From NCBI RefSeq assembly GCF_014192645.1, contig NZ_JACHYE010000001.1, positions 124,001 to 188,000 on the forward strand: a stretch of DNA of 64,000 nt. The letters run 5' to 3'. The stretch is from Herbaspirillum sp. Sphag64. Its GTDB lineage: Bacteria > Pseudomonadota > Gammaproteobacteria > Burkholderiales > Burkholderiaceae_D. The position numbers were made by a program, and so were the translations under genes. A model generated the notes under the pieces. That model saw nothing but the letters and a program-made list of their open reading frames with translations. It searched no databases and was not told the DNA's origin. Positions within the stretch are counted from its first letter, which is position 1, and each line of letters starts with the position of its first letter. Shown here one piece after another: positions 1-8,149 of this stretch.

Positions 1-560
1 CCCCCTGGCTTGCCACGGGGGCACTATCAGCGCGGACCATCTATGCTGCCCTCCAACAGTTCGAACAAGTGCATGGGGCCAACGAAGGCAGCTACTGGCT
101 CTGGTTTGAATTGCTCTGGCGCGATTATTTCCGCTTCATTCATCTGCAATACGGCAAGCGCCTGTATCACTATCAGGGATTGCGCAGCGAGCACGCATTA
201 GCACCCAAGCCAGCCACACAGATCAAGGCACTGACACGTTGGTGTGCTGGCCAGACCGGCGAGCCGCTGGTCGATGCCGGCATGCGCGAACTGGCAGCCA
301 CCGGCTACCTCTCCAACCGATTACGCCAGATTGTCGCCAGCTACTGGATTCACGATCTCGGTGGTGACTGGCGTGCCGGTGCCGCATGGTTTGAAGCGCA
401 ACTTGTCGATTACGATGTCTACAGCAATCACGGTAACTGGCTCTACATCGCCGGACGCGGCACCGATCCACGTGGCGGACGCCGCTTCTATCCCCAAAAG
501 CAGGCACGCGAGCACGATCCGCAAGGCCACTACCAATCTCTGTGGAGCGCTACAACGTGA
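1..560 (+). CDS. DASH-type cryptochrome/photolyase, C-terminal part (5' end outside window)
   Basis: The reading frame is open from base 3 (codons from PWLATG) to TGA at 558-560, giving about 185 C-terminal residues. FAD-binding helical-domain motifs are visible: GALSARTIY, FELLWRDYFRF, LSNRLRQIVASYWIHDL, and the DASH signature NWLYIAGRGTDPRGGRRFYP. DASH cryptochromes repair cyclobutane dimers, mainly in single-stranded DNA, using FAD and an antenna pterin. The stop overlaps the GTG start of the next photolyase by 4 bases, so the two are probably co-translated. The N-terminal antenna domain is outside the window. Family assignment is firm; substrate is inferred from the family. Confidence 0.92.
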   Translation, partial: PWLATGALSARTIYAALQQFEQVHGANEGSYWLWFELLWRDYFRFIHLQYGKRLYHYQGLRSEHALAPKPATQIKALTRWCAGQTGEPLVDAGMRELAATGYLSNRLRQIVASYWIHDLGGDWRAGAAWFEAQLVDYDVYSNHGNWLYIAGRGTDPRGGRRFYPQKQAREHDPQGHYQSLWSATT

Positions 561-2113
561 GCCATGCACCAGCCAATACAATCCGTCTGATTCTGGGCGA
601 TCAGCTCAATGTGCAGCATCCGTGGTTCCTCGACGTTGACGATGACGTTGTCTACCTCCTGATGGAAATCCGGCAAGAGACTGACTATGTGCTGCATCAT
701 GCACAAAAGGTCATTGCCATCTTCGCAGCCATGCGCGACATGGCACGCCAGCTCAGCGAAGCAGGCCATCGCGTGCACTACCTGCGGATCAGCGATCCAC
801 ACAATCAGCTGGCACTGGAGGCCAATCTGACGGCTGTGCTGACGCACTACCAGGCCCGCCACTGGCAATATCAGGCACCGGATGAATGGCGGCTCGACGA
901 GCAGCTTTACCAGATGCAGCGCCCCATCGCCGCGGCGACTGGCGCAAGCGGCATGATGGTCGACAGCGCGCATTTTTACACCCAGCGGGACGAAGCGGCG
1001 AGCATTTTTGCGCAGCGCAAAAGCTGGCTGATGGAGCATTTCTATCGCCAGATGCGCGTCAAGTATCTGGTACTCATGGACAGTGATGGCAAACCAGCCG
1101 GTGGTCAATGGAACTACGATCAGGACAACCGCAAAGCCTGGAACGGCAAGCCCGGCGAACCGCTCGACCTACGCCCGCAGCACGACCATAGCGCGCTCTG
1201 GCAAGAAATTGTCGACGCTGGCGTGAAAACCTTTGGGCAGCCTCAGGAGAGCCGTTTGCGCTGGCCACTCAATCGTACCGAAGCATTGGAGCAGCTGGAG
1301 AATTTCATCACCTATGCGTTGCCACACTTCGGTGACTTTCAAGATGCGATGAGCACACAGGCGCCGCGCCTGTTCCACTCCCTGCTGTCGTTTGCGCTGA
1401 ACACTAAAATGCTCAGTCCGCAAGAAGTCGTGCAACGGGTTGAGCAGGCATGGCGTCATGGCAATGTCCCGCTGGCAGCGGCTGAAGGTTACATTCGCCA
1501 GATCCTCGGCTGGAGAGAATATGTACGCGGCGTCTACTGGCACCGCATGCCGGACTACGTCACCCAAAACCACTTCGCGCATGATGCCCCCTTGCCTGAG
1601 TGGTTCTGGACCGGGCGCACCAAGATGCGCTGTATGGCCAACGCCATCGGCGACTCACTCACCCATGCGCATGCCCATCACATCCAGCGGCTGATGGTGA
1701 TCGGTAATTTTGCCTTGCTTGCCGGACTAGATCCACAGGCGCTGCACCACTGGTATCTGGGCGTCTACATTGATGCCTTTGAATGGGTAGAGTTACCCAA
1801 CACGCTCGGCATGAGCCAGTTCGCCGATGGTGGCATGCTCGCTACCAAACCCTACGTCTCCGGCGCGGCCTATATCAATCGCATGAGCGATTACTGCAAG
1901 GGCTGCCATTACGACAAGGCACAACGCATCGGCGAACGCGCCTGTCCCTACAATGCACTGTACTGGGACTTCTTTGCACGCAACGAAGCAACACTGGCAA
2001 AAAATCCCCGCATCGGCATGGCCTATGTGACGCTGCGGAAAATGTCCGAAGAAGAGCGCGCCGCTATCGGGCAACAGGCAGCGACATGGCGGGCTGGATT
2101 GGATCGCTTGTAA
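557..2113 (+). CDS. Fe-S bacterial cryptochrome/(6-4) photolyase (PhrB/FeS-BCP family)
   Basis: About 518 aa. The N-terminal RLILGDQLN and the C-terminal cysteine pattern identify the prokaryotic (6-4) photolyase/FeS-BCP clade, which carries FAD, a ribolumazine-type antenna and a [4Fe-4S] cluster. Numbering from an alternative GTG at 542, the cluster cysteines are near residues 364, 452, 455 and 468 (RTKMRC, YCKGC, ERAC), matching the C...CxxC(12)C spacing of the family. I prefer GTG at 557: it has GGAG nine bases upstream and gives a GTGA start/stop overlap with the DASH gene, whereas 542 has no ribosome site. Likely role is (6-4) photoproduct repair or blue-light sensing. Confidence 0.9.
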   Translation: MSHAPANTIRLILGDQLNVQHPWFLDVDDDVVYLLMEIRQETDYVLHHAQKVIAIFAAMRDMARQLSEAGHRVHYLRISDPHNQLALEANLTAVLTHYQARHWQYQAPDEWRLDEQLYQMQRPIAAATGASGMMVDSAHFYTQRDEAASIFAQRKSWLMEHFYRQMRVKYLVLMDSDGKPAGGQWNYDQDNRKAWNGKPGEPLDLRPQHDHSALWQEIVDAGVKTFGQPQESRLRWPLNRTEALEQLENFITYALPHFGDFQDAMSTQAPRLFHSLLSFALNTKMLSPQEVVQRVEQAWRHGNVPLAAAEGYIRQILGWREYVRGVYWHRMPDYVTQNHFAHDAPLPEWFWTGRTKMRCMANAIGDSLTHAHAHHIQRLMVIGNFALLAGLDPQALHHWYLGVYIDAFEWVELPNTLGMSQFADGGMLATKPYVSGAAYINRMSDYCKGCHYDKAQRIGERACPYNALYWDFFARNEATLAKNPRIGMAYVTLRKMSEEERAAIGQQAATWRAGLDRL

Positions 2114-2122
2114 ATGTGCATC

Positions 2123-3094
2123 TCAGCATGAGTCAATATTTTCATGTGAAATGCCCCTGCTGGCAGCGTTGACAACTTCACGCAGCGTTGTCGTCAGCCA
2201 CGCCTGAAATGCATCAAAGTCGGCACGCTCACACAGCACCGGCTCGCGCCAGACCAGGTACCAGCTGAAATCATCCTCAATGGTGACCTCGCCGATTTGT
2301 ACCAGCCGCCCGGCTACCAGATCATCGGACGCCAGCGCTGCCCGCGCCAAGGCAATACCCTGACCGGCTGCCGCAGCCTGCAACAAGGCGCTGTCATCGT
2401 CATACACCGGCCCCTGCAACGGCTCCGGCCAGTCAAGACCGGCTGCGTTGAGCCATGGCCGCCATGGCTGCCTCGCATGCCTTAACAAGGCTGTCTGCAG
2501 CAACTCCGGCGCGCCAGTGATCGCGCTGCGAGCCAGAAACGCCGGGCTAGCTACAGGAAAAACCTCACTCGGCATCAACAGTGTCGCCTGCAGCCCCGGC
2601 CAATGTCCGGCGCCGTAGCGAATCGCGATATCGATCCCATCACGGCTATCCAGTGACGCCAACGTTGAAGTAGGCCGCACCACAATATCGAGCGCCGTGT
2701 GCAGTGCCTGAAACTCCGGCAGTCGCGGCACCAGCCAGCGCACGGCAAAGCTTGGGAGCACGCTTAAGGTCAGCGTTCTGCGTGCGGACTTGCCTGATGG
2801 CAGTGCGCTTACCTGCTGCAAACCAGCGGTGATTTGCAACAACCCTGCACGCAACTGTACAACCAATATCTGCGCCGCTTCAGTCGGTCGTATTTGCTGC
2901 CCTTCACGGACAAACAGCTTGATCCCCCCCAGATCCTCCTCCAGTCGAGCGATATGCTGAACGATCGCACCATGCGTCAGTGCCAGTTCTTCTGCCGCCC
3001 GACGATAGCTTGCATGCCGGACCGCAGCTTCAAAGGCACGCAAGGTCTGGATTGACGGAATGTGAGGGATAAGGGGAATTGCAGGCGTGAGCAT
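2123..3094 (-). CDS. LysR-family transcriptional regulator (GcvA-like)
   Basis: 323 aa from ATG at 3094 (MLTPAIPLIPHIPS). An earlier in-frame start at 3148 would add 18 residues with no family resemblance. The N-terminal winged helix (SIQTLRAFEAAVRHASYRRAAEELALTHGA) has the GcvA-subgroup style, followed by a LysR substrate-binding domain (LTLSVLPSFAVRWLVPRLPEF, GIDIAIRYG). It is convergent with the photolyase gene, 9 bp between stops. The next gene upstream starts 374 bp away on the other strand, so the target is not evident. Confidence 0.88.
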   Translation of the reverse strand: MLTPAIPLIPHIPSIQTLRAFEAAVRHASYRRAAEELALTHGAIVQHIARLEEDLGGIKLFVREGQQIRPTEAAQILVVQLRAGLLQITAGLQQVSALPSGKSARRTLTLSVLPSFAVRWLVPRLPEFQALHTALDIVVRPTSTLASLDSRDGIDIAIRYGAGHWPGLQATLLMPSEVFPVASPAFLARSAITGAPELLQTALLRHARQPWRPWLNAAGLDWPEPLQGPVYDDDSALLQAAAAGQGIALARAALASDDLVAGRLVQIGEVTIEDDFSWYLVWREPVLCERADFDAFQAWLTTTLREVVNAASRGISHENIDSC

Positions 3095-3467
3095 GATTGA
3101 CCGTTTATAGGCATCGCGTTGATTGGTCGCGCTGGTGGCGGCAGACAAACATCCTCATCCTAACGTAGAACAGCATGCCGTTAGCTATCTGTGTGACGAA
3201 CAGTCTTGATCCAGACTCTCACGGGCGTGGCTTTTATGCCATTGAGAAGAAAATTGAGTGAGGGCGATGAACAAAAGCACCGAGCTAAAAATAACGAGAG
3301 AAAGAGATAGCGCGCACCCGGCATCAAAAAACGAATGCGTTGTCTCGGACTATTTCGAATGTGAATGCTTTTTGAAATTTCGCCACGCACAGCGCAAGAA
3401 AACACCTCTAGCATCACGAGCTTTCAATGAAGTCATCACGACGGCCATCAACGGAGGAATCGTCATC
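3095..3467. other. Intergenic region between LysR and immunity genes
   Basis: About 370 bp, AT-rich toward the right. It holds the divergent promoters of the LysR gene and the lipoprotein/effector operon. The frame of the first lipoprotein is open for 70 codons upstream of its likely start but shows no signal peptide or family resemblance, so I read it as non-coding. No clear operator was seen. Confidence 0.5.
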
Positions 3468-3995
3468 ATGCGTGTGCCAATTTTTAATGCAGAAATACAT
3501 TTCAGGACCAAAAAATTATTATTGATCTTGAGCTTTACCACCTTAACCGCCTGCAACACAACTACAGCAATATCAGACGCGAACACTCAAGAAAAGCTGT
3601 ATGTACACATACCTCGAACATATGTATCGATTTCCTGTGTATCGCACGATGGCGCACCTTATATTTCCGACTTCTCTATCGAAGAGCCAATCGCCAGCGG
3701 ACCACTGGGAGGAAAATTCGCTTATGGCGCAAGCTGCGGAGGAATTATCGCAGCTGGTTATGCGCTGCCAGAAAAATGGACTCCCGGCATGAAGGTAAGA
3801 GTGCGCTGGAAGCCGGATAGCAGAGAATGGATAGAGAAAACGACGAACATCATGAAATATGACAGGGTCGGAAATATTTATGTCCATTTTTTTGAACATG
3901 ACCAAGTCAGAGTTGTGGCTGCAAATTCCAACGGCGCAAGTCCTCATCATCCTATCTTGTCAAATGTCACGTCCGCTCCAGCGGAGGAACAATAA
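3468..3995 (+). CDS. DUF3304-type lipoprotein, probable Tle1 immunity protein (copy 1)
   Basis: 175 aa from ATG 3468, which has GGAGGA ten bases upstream. The signal peptide is a basic n-region, hydrophobic LLLILSF, and lipobox LTAC. The mature domain carries VSISCVSHDGAPYISDFSIEEP, GASCGGIIAAGYALPEKW and KVRVRWKPDSREW, shared with the next gene. DUF3304 lipoproteins are commonly found next to Tle1-type phospholipase effectors, where periplasmic lipoproteins serve as immunity partners; this role is inferred from position. TAATG overlap with the second copy indicates coupling. The DNA is visibly AT-richer than the core genes. Confidence 0.8.
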   Translation: MRVPIFNAEIHFRTKKLLLILSFTTLTACNTTTAISDANTQEKLYVHIPRTYVSISCVSHDGAPYISDFSIEEPIASGPLGGKFAYGASCGGIIAAGYALPEKWTPGMKVRVRWKPDSREWIEKTTNIMKYDRVGNIYVHFFEHDQVRVVAANSNGASPHHPILSNVTSAPAEEQ

Positions 3996-4489
3996 TGATA
4001 ACTAAAAAAATATTGTTGATTTTGAGCTTTGCTACTTTAACTGCCTGCAATACAACTACACCAATATCAGATGTGAACGACGTAAAAAATCCGCATGTCT
4101 TTGTCCCTGAATCATATGTATCGATGTCTTGTATTGAACATGAAGGCGTTTCCTATATTTATGATTTTTCTATTGAAGAACCAATTGCAAGCGGGCCATT
4201 AGGCGGAAGAATGGTGCATGGATCAAGTTGTGGAGGACTGATCGCGGCTGGCTATGCCTTACCCAAGGCTTGGTTTCCAGGAATGAAAGTCAAGGTGCGC
4301 TGGAAGCCCAATGGGCGGGATTATGTAGAAAAGACGACCAACATTATGCGATACGACGCGATAGGGGATCTATACGTCCATTTTTTCAAAGATGATCAAG
4401 TCAGAGTTGTTTCGGCATTGCCTTATCCAGAAAGTAAAAATCATCCAATTCTAGAAAATGTTACTGTTCCCCCTCCGGAGGAAGAATAA
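3995..4489 (+). CDS. DUF3304-type lipoprotein, probable Tle1 immunity protein (copy 2)
   Basis: 164 aa. ATG at 3995 overlaps the preceding TAA by one base, with GCGGAGGA upstream. The N-terminus MITKKILLILSFATLTAC is a textbook lipoprotein signal. It is a tandem paralogue of the preceding protein: SIEEPIASGPLGG, CGGLIAAGYALP and MKVKVRWKPN are near identical, while the first 30 mature residues differ. The effector start lies only 2 bp downstream, giving an immunity-immunity-effector operon. Duplicated immunity genes are common beside Tle effectors; whether both are active is not visible. Confidence 0.8.
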   Translation: MITKKILLILSFATLTACNTTTPISDVNDVKNPHVFVPESYVSMSCIEHEGVSYIYDFSIEEPIASGPLGGRMVHGSSCGGLIAAGYALPKAWFPGMKVKVRWKPNGRDYVEKTTNIMRYDAIGDLYVHFFKDDQVRVVSALPYPESKNHPILENVTVPPPEEE

Positions 4490-4491
4490 TC

Positions 4492-6549
4492 ATGAGTTTA
4501 CAAATTTATTCTGCACCGCTGGCAATTTCTGATAACGCCTCACAGGAAATGTTAACAACGAAAGAGGAAGAGCGACGATTGGCTGACTTACTGAGAGAGC
4601 CTCCTATATATAAACCTAATGGCCAAAGAATGCCTTCGTGTCAATCGATGGTGAAGATTGGCCTTTTCTTTGATGGTACCAATAACAATCGAGACAGAGA
4701 CGAACCCCTCAATGGACATACCAATATTGTTAAATTATTTAAGGCGCACAAAGATGCCCGACGTTTGAACAAGCTAAAGGACATTGATTCTTATTGCTTT
4801 TATGTTCCCGGCGTTGGAACCCGTTTTCCGGAAAATCAGGAATGGAGCGAATCGCAGGATGGTAAAGCCATGGGTAAAGGTGGACAGGCTCGAATTCTAT
4901 TCGGCATCTTGCAGGTCTATAACGCTGTACATCGTGCGTTTAATGACAATCGTCCACTTTACGAACCGGATCAAATCACCGCCAAACTAAAAAGCTACAC
5001 CCGCGACGTCGAACACAACTACGACAAGGACTACCCCGAACAAGTCCGCCGCCAACAGTGGTTCACACAACTACGCGATGAACTCAACGACAGACTGCAA
5101 ACAGCCCGCGACCTGATCCGGCAACCGCACATTCCCCTCATTCGTGTCGCCGTCTTCGGCTTTTCTCGCGGTGCAATTCAGGCACGCAGTTTCTGCTATT
5201 GGCTGGATGCCGCATTAGGTGGCAAGAACACCCTGGCTGGCATGCCGATTGAAATCAATTTCCTTGGTTTGTTTGACTCCGTCGCTTCAGTCGGTCTCGC
5301 CCACTCTGCAGCAAAAACCACGCCTCTATTCTTCGCGGATGGTCACTTCAGTTGGGCAGCCGAAACGCTCAAACCATTGCCATCATTGGTCAAGCAAACC
5401 GTGCATTACATTGCCGCGCATGAGCAACGCATGAACTTCCCCGTGACACGCGTGAAGGGTCAGAATGTGGTGGAAGTACCCTACCCTGGTGTCCATTCTG
5501 ATGTCGGTGGGGGTTATTGCCCCGGCACTCAAGGCCGTGGCATGCGTATGGACCAAATGATCTGTCAGGTGCCGCTATTGCATATGCATAAGGCGGCACG
5601 TCTGGCGGGAGTGCCGTTGGTGACTTATCGACAGATGTCTTCCGATTTGCAGGCGGATTACGCGCTCAGCCCCGAATTGGCGACCAACTGGAATGCCTAT
5701 ATGCATTCAGGTGAGTTTACCGGCACGTATGAAGATCAGATTCGCGAGCATATGCGCCTTTATTACCGCTTCCGTTACCGCTGGATCGGTCGCATGGCGC
5801 AACTGCCTGCTTGCCAGCGCGCCACCCGTCAGGAACAGCAGGACATGATCAGTTACGACCGGTTATTCAAAGGCGATATGCAGCTATTGACAGAACGTGC
5901 CAACGGCGGTCGCCCGTGGCAGCGGGATGACAATAATCAGATTGTGGCGCTGCATAGGGTCGGCAATGAACATCTCGCCAATCAATTGCAGTTGCTGCGC
6001 TCCGATCTGCGCGCTACGCCCGATGATTGGGAAATGATGGTGCTGCATGAATTTGAACATCAAAACGGACGACTAAGACTGGAGGAAATCGCTTTGCTGG
6101 AGGAGCAGGTCCACGATTCGCTGGCCGGCTTTTATCTGGCTGGTTACCAGACTGCCCAAGAGAAAGCCGAGCAGCTGCGGGAATGGCAAAGCGCACCACC
6201 ATCGCCCAATGAGCACTACCGGTATCAGGCGTGGCAAAACTTCCAGAGCGCCAAGGCTGACAATCCAGCGCTGCAAGACGTGTTGGATAGCAAGGCTGCC
6301 GCCGCCAAACAGGCGCAAAGTGCGCGGGTTACAGGTCGCATGGATCAGGTAGATTTCTATCAGCGTCGCATCGTCTTCACCGACGAAGAAGCCAACCTGC
6401 TGACCCAGGATGCCCATGGCCAGCCGATCTTCCCACTACTCAAAGACAGTGATGCCAGGGAATTGCGCAGTAGCCTGATTACCACGCAAACCATGACGCT
6501 ACGCGAAGGTGGTGGTTATCTGGTGCCACGGCATGCGTTTTCGCCGTAA
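4492..6549 (+). CDS. T6SS Tle1-like phospholipase effector (DUF2235 alpha/beta hydrolase)
   Basis: 685 aa. DUF2235 hydrolase core: opening block KIGLFFDGTNNN (residues 55-66), nucleophile elbow GFSRGA with Ser225, LFDSVASVG with Asp262, and GVHSDVGGGY with His335, forming a plausible Ser-Asp-His triad. Tle1 enzymes are phospholipases delivered by type VI secretion into the periplasm of rival cells. The C-terminal third has no recognised domain. The two upstream DUF3304 lipoproteins would be immunity partners. No VgrG, PAAR, Hcp or adaptor gene is in the window, so delivery must use components encoded elsewhere. The first ~165 codons are AT-richer than the rest (break near 4985), suggesting a mosaic gene. 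Confidence 0.87.
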   Translation: MSLQIYSAPLAISDNASQEMLTTKEEERRLADLLREPPIYKPNGQRMPSCQSMVKIGLFFDGTNNNRDRDEPLNGHTNIVKLFKAHKDARRLNKLKDIDSYCFYVPGVGTRFPENQEWSESQDGKAMGKGGQARILFGILQVYNAVHRAFNDNRPLYEPDQITAKLKSYTRDVEHNYDKDYPEQVRRQQWFTQLRDELNDRLQTARDLIRQPHIPLIRVAVFGFSRGAIQARSFCYWLDAALGGKNTLAGMPIEINFLGLFDSVASVGLAHSAAKTTPLFFADGHFSWAAETLKPLPSLVKQTVHYIAAHEQRMNFPVTRVKGQNVVEVPYPGVHSDVGGGYCPGTQGRGMRMDQMICQVPLLHMHKAARLAGVPLVTYRQMSSDLQADYALSPELATNWNAYMHSGEFTGTYEDQIREHMRLYYRFRYRWIGRMAQLPACQRATRQEQQDMISYDRLFKGDMQLLTERANGGRPWQRDDNNQIVALHRVGNEHLANQLQLLRSDLRATPDDWEMMVLHEFEHQNGRLRLEEIALLEEQVHDSLAGFYLAGYQTAQEKAEQLREWQSAPPSPNEHYRYQAWQNFQSAKADNPALQDVLDSKAAAAKQAQSARVTGRMDQVDFYQRRIVFTDEEANLLTQDAHGQPIFPLLKDSDARELRSSLITTQTMTLREGGGYLVPRHAFSP

Positions 6550-6635
6550 GCCCATTGATTTGCTCTTGCGTTCGCGATGGATATGAATGCGGAGATGGAC
6601 TGTAAAAGAGGGCGACGCCTGCCAGTATTTGCCAC

Positions 6636-7055
6636 TCAGGACAGGTAAAGAACGATACGATCGGACGTCCAGATAGCAACGCCAGTGCCAAAGAAATCGG
6701 TATCTTCAGTCCAGATTGGACACTCAAGTGTCATCGCGCATGCCAATACCGGCCAGTCATCCACATCTCGCATTGCAATGCGCTGTAATGCCTGTTGGCG
6801 CATAGCCCCATAGAGTTCCATATCAAGGCAACGAACGACGCTGGCAAGACGATCTAACACCGCCATAGCCGCAGAGGGATCAATATCGCGCTTTTGCAGC
6901 AATCCCGGTAAATATTTTTTGGCATCGGCGTAGGCAACATCAGGTGCAAAGAATTGGACCGTCGTCGCATATTCCATAATGATGTCACGCACTCGCCGGC
7001 CCAATACGGCCCGAATCAGAATATTGGCATCAAGGACAACTGCCTTACCCCTCAT
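6636..7055 (-). CDS. PIN-domain toxin-like nuclease (VapC family)
   Basis: 139 aa. PIN-fold acidic residues are visible: VVLDANILIRAV near the N-terminus (Asp9), then a central RDVDDWPVLACAM and TEDTDFF near the C-terminus, as expected for Mg-dependent ribonuclease toxins. The ATG overlaps the stop of the preceding antitoxin gene by 4 bases. Likely cleaves RNA when released from the antitoxin. The RNA target cannot be inferred. It sits between the effector cassette and an orphan gene, in an accessory stretch. Confidence 0.82.
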   Translation of the reverse strand: MRGKAVVLDANILIRAVLGRRVRDIIMEYATTVQFFAPDVAYADAKKYLPGLLQKRDIDPSAAMAVLDRLASVVRCLDMELYGAMRQQALQRIAMRDVDDWPVLACAMTLECPIWTEDTDFFGTGVAIWTSDRIVLYLS

Positions 7056-7339
7056 CCTGCTTTGGCCCTCGACTTCTTGCTAGCGGCAGCTGTCTTTTTG
7101 CGTGCAGTTTTAAAATCAGTGACCACCGATTCAATATCCAGATCCTGCGCCTCAATCAACTTATCGAGGGTTCTGCTGGCTTTTTTCAGGGCGGCAATAT
7201 CAGCCTCCACTTGCCCCTGTGCAGGAATGAAATAACCAACCGTCTGACCGTGACGTGTAATCGCGACAGGCATGCCTGACGCAATGTACTCGGCCAGATC
7301 AGCACGAAACTCGCGTATGCCTACCTTTGTTGTTTCCAT
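7052..7339 (-). CDS. Phd/YefM-like antitoxin
   Basis: 95 aa from ATG 7339 (METTKVGIREF); an alternative start five codons upstream is less likely. The N-terminal half is Phd-fold: FRADLAEYIASGMPVAITRHGQTVGYFIPA pattern, the standard dimeric DNA-binding antitoxin module. The C-terminus ends in a Lys/Ala-rich tail (KTARKKTAAASKKSRAKAG), which is unusually basic. It lies first in the operon with the PIN toxin. An imperfect palindrome 11 bp upstream is a candidate autoregulatory operator. Confidence 0.82.
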   Translation of the reverse strand: METTKVGIREFRADLAEYIASGMPVAITRHGQTVGYFIPAQGQVEADIAALKKASRTLDKLIEAQDLDIESVVTDFKTARKKTAAASKKSRAKAG

Positions 7340-7349
7340 TTTTACACCC

Positions 7350-7369
7350 CACAATTATGAATCATTGTG
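7350..7369. promoter_or_regulatory. Candidate operator of the Phd/PIN operon
   Basis: CACAATTATGAATCATTGTG is an imperfect palindrome, 16 of 20 positions symmetric, with perfect CACAAT/ATTGTG ends. It lies just upstream of the antitoxin start. Antitoxins of this class repress their own operon at such sites; binding is inferred. Confidence 0.5.
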
Positions 7370-7469
7370 TACGCATTTTGCATTGAATATCCTTATTTGG
7401 CAATACCCATCAAATGTGTGGTTTTAGCGGCGATGGCACTACAGACTGAGCCCGGAGCGATGCCTTCGT

Positions 7470-7496
7470 TATCGGACTGATGGGATCAGTCTGATA
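7470..7496. repeat. Strong inverted repeat downstream of the orphan gene
   Basis: TATC-G-GACTGAT-GGG-ATCAGTC-T-GATA: 11 paired bases with one mismatch and a 3-base loop. It lies 47 bp past the stop of the orphan gene on the minus strand. No T-run follows on either side, so it is not a standard intrinsic terminator; it may stabilise a 3' end or be a protein-binding site. Confidence 0.6.
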
Positions 7497-7543
7497 GGTT
7501 CAGGACATCGACTTCCTCTATATCAATGCCAGTTCAATCAAAC

Positions 7544-7900
7544 TTACTCCGCTTCATTACACATTTCCACGTGCCGCCGCGCCTCGTCGCGCAATAAGCT
7601 GGCTGAGGCAATCGAGAGTCGCTTCAACTGGTCGGCATAGACAATGCCGATTGCTGGTGCGGCGGCTTCTCCCTCGTCGGCGTCGTCATTGGCGGCGGAT
7701 TCCAGTTCACTGGCATAAATGATTTGCAGGCAGGCGTGGATACCGGCCGAAACATCGAGCGCGGTTTCCAGAAAATTGCCATAGAGCGTGCCCTGCTGCG
7801 GCCCTTCGATCCAGTGAAAATCCTGATGCGTGGGTGCGGTGCTGGTGCTGTTTTTATCGGTGTGGGAAGTGCTTGCGAAACTGCTGTCGTGGTCGGTCAT
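7544..7900 (-). CDS. Unrecognised small acidic protein behind a structured leader
   Basis: 118 aa, start ATG 7900 with GGAGG five bases upstream. The N-terminal 30 residues are Ser/Thr/His-rich and look disordered. The rest (FLETALDVSAGIHACLQII and IGIVYADQLKRLSIASASLL) looks helical, separated by an acidic linker rich in Ala, Asp and Glu. The layout recalls small DUF3077/DUF6124-type proteins of pseudomonads, but the resemblance is too weak to name a family. No signal peptide or membrane segment. The 240-base leader holds a promoter, terminator and extensive pairing potential, suggesting tight RNA-level control. Confidence 0.7.
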   Translation of the reverse strand: MTDHDSSFASTSHTDKNSTSTAPTHQDFHWIEGPQQGTLYGNFLETALDVSAGIHACLQIIYASELESAANDDADEGEAAAPAIGIVYADQLKRLSIASASLLRDEARRHVEMCNEAE

Positions 7901-7913
7901 GGAGCCTCCGTGG

Positions 7914-7932
7914 GGTACGCAAATAAGGTACC
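7914..7932 (-). promoter_or_regulatory. Hairpin just upstream of the orphan gene ribosome site
   Basis: GGTAC (7914-7918) pairs with GTACC (7928-7932) around a 9-base loop. On the transcript it ends a few bases before the ribosome-binding GGAGG, so it could affect access. A second small stem CCTC/GAGG lies at 7941-7955. Confidence 0.4.
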
Positions 7933-7957
7933 GGCCAGCTCCTCACCAAACGAGGGT

Positions 7958-8037
7958 GGCGGGCACAAGACAGGGTTGACGAACCGGCCTTATCCCCACA
8001 ACCGGCATGCCCGAAGGCATCCCTGCCCAGGCCCGCC
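7958..8037 (-). promoter_or_regulatory. Structured RNA leader element (multi-stem)
   Basis: Read on the minus strand, this 80-base block folds from an outer stem GGCGGGC/GCCCGCC (8031-8037 with 7958-7964). Inside is a second 8-bp stem GGGCAGGG/CCCTGTCT, including two G-U pairs (8021-8028 with 7968-7975). It encloses a perfect hairpin ATGCC-TTCG-GGCAT (8007-8020) with a canonical UUCG tetraloop, and a weaker CCGG/CCGG hairpin (8002-8005 with 7984-7987). It lies between an intrinsic terminator and the orphan gene start. I cannot match it to a named RNA family. Structure is read directly; function is inferred. Confidence 0.6.
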
Positions 8038-8061
8038 GTAGGGGCGTGCAAGGACAGGACG

Positions 8062-8085
8062 AAAAAAACGCGTCTTCAAGACGCG
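8062..8085 (-). terminator. Intrinsic terminator inside the leader
   Basis: On the minus strand a near-perfect stem CGCGTC-TTGAA-GACGCG (8069-8085) is followed by seven T (8062-8068). It could end the transcript of the small membrane protein gene, 183 bases upstream, or act as an attenuator, since a good promoter lies only about 60-80 bases upstream of it. Confidence 0.8.
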
Positions 8086-8149
8086 GCCTTTCGCCGGGGA
8101 TAAGAATCAGGTCGTCAAACCAGGCCCTCTCTTTTTCGAGGACGGACTA

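Noticed and set aside
3258-3467. In-frame extension of the first DUF3304 lipoprotein
   Set aside because: It would bury the signal peptide and lipobox; the internal ATG has the good ribosome site.
3468-6549. Part of a complete T6SS gene cluster
   Set aside because: No tss, hcp, vgrG, PAAR or adaptor gene is found on either side; only the cassette is present.
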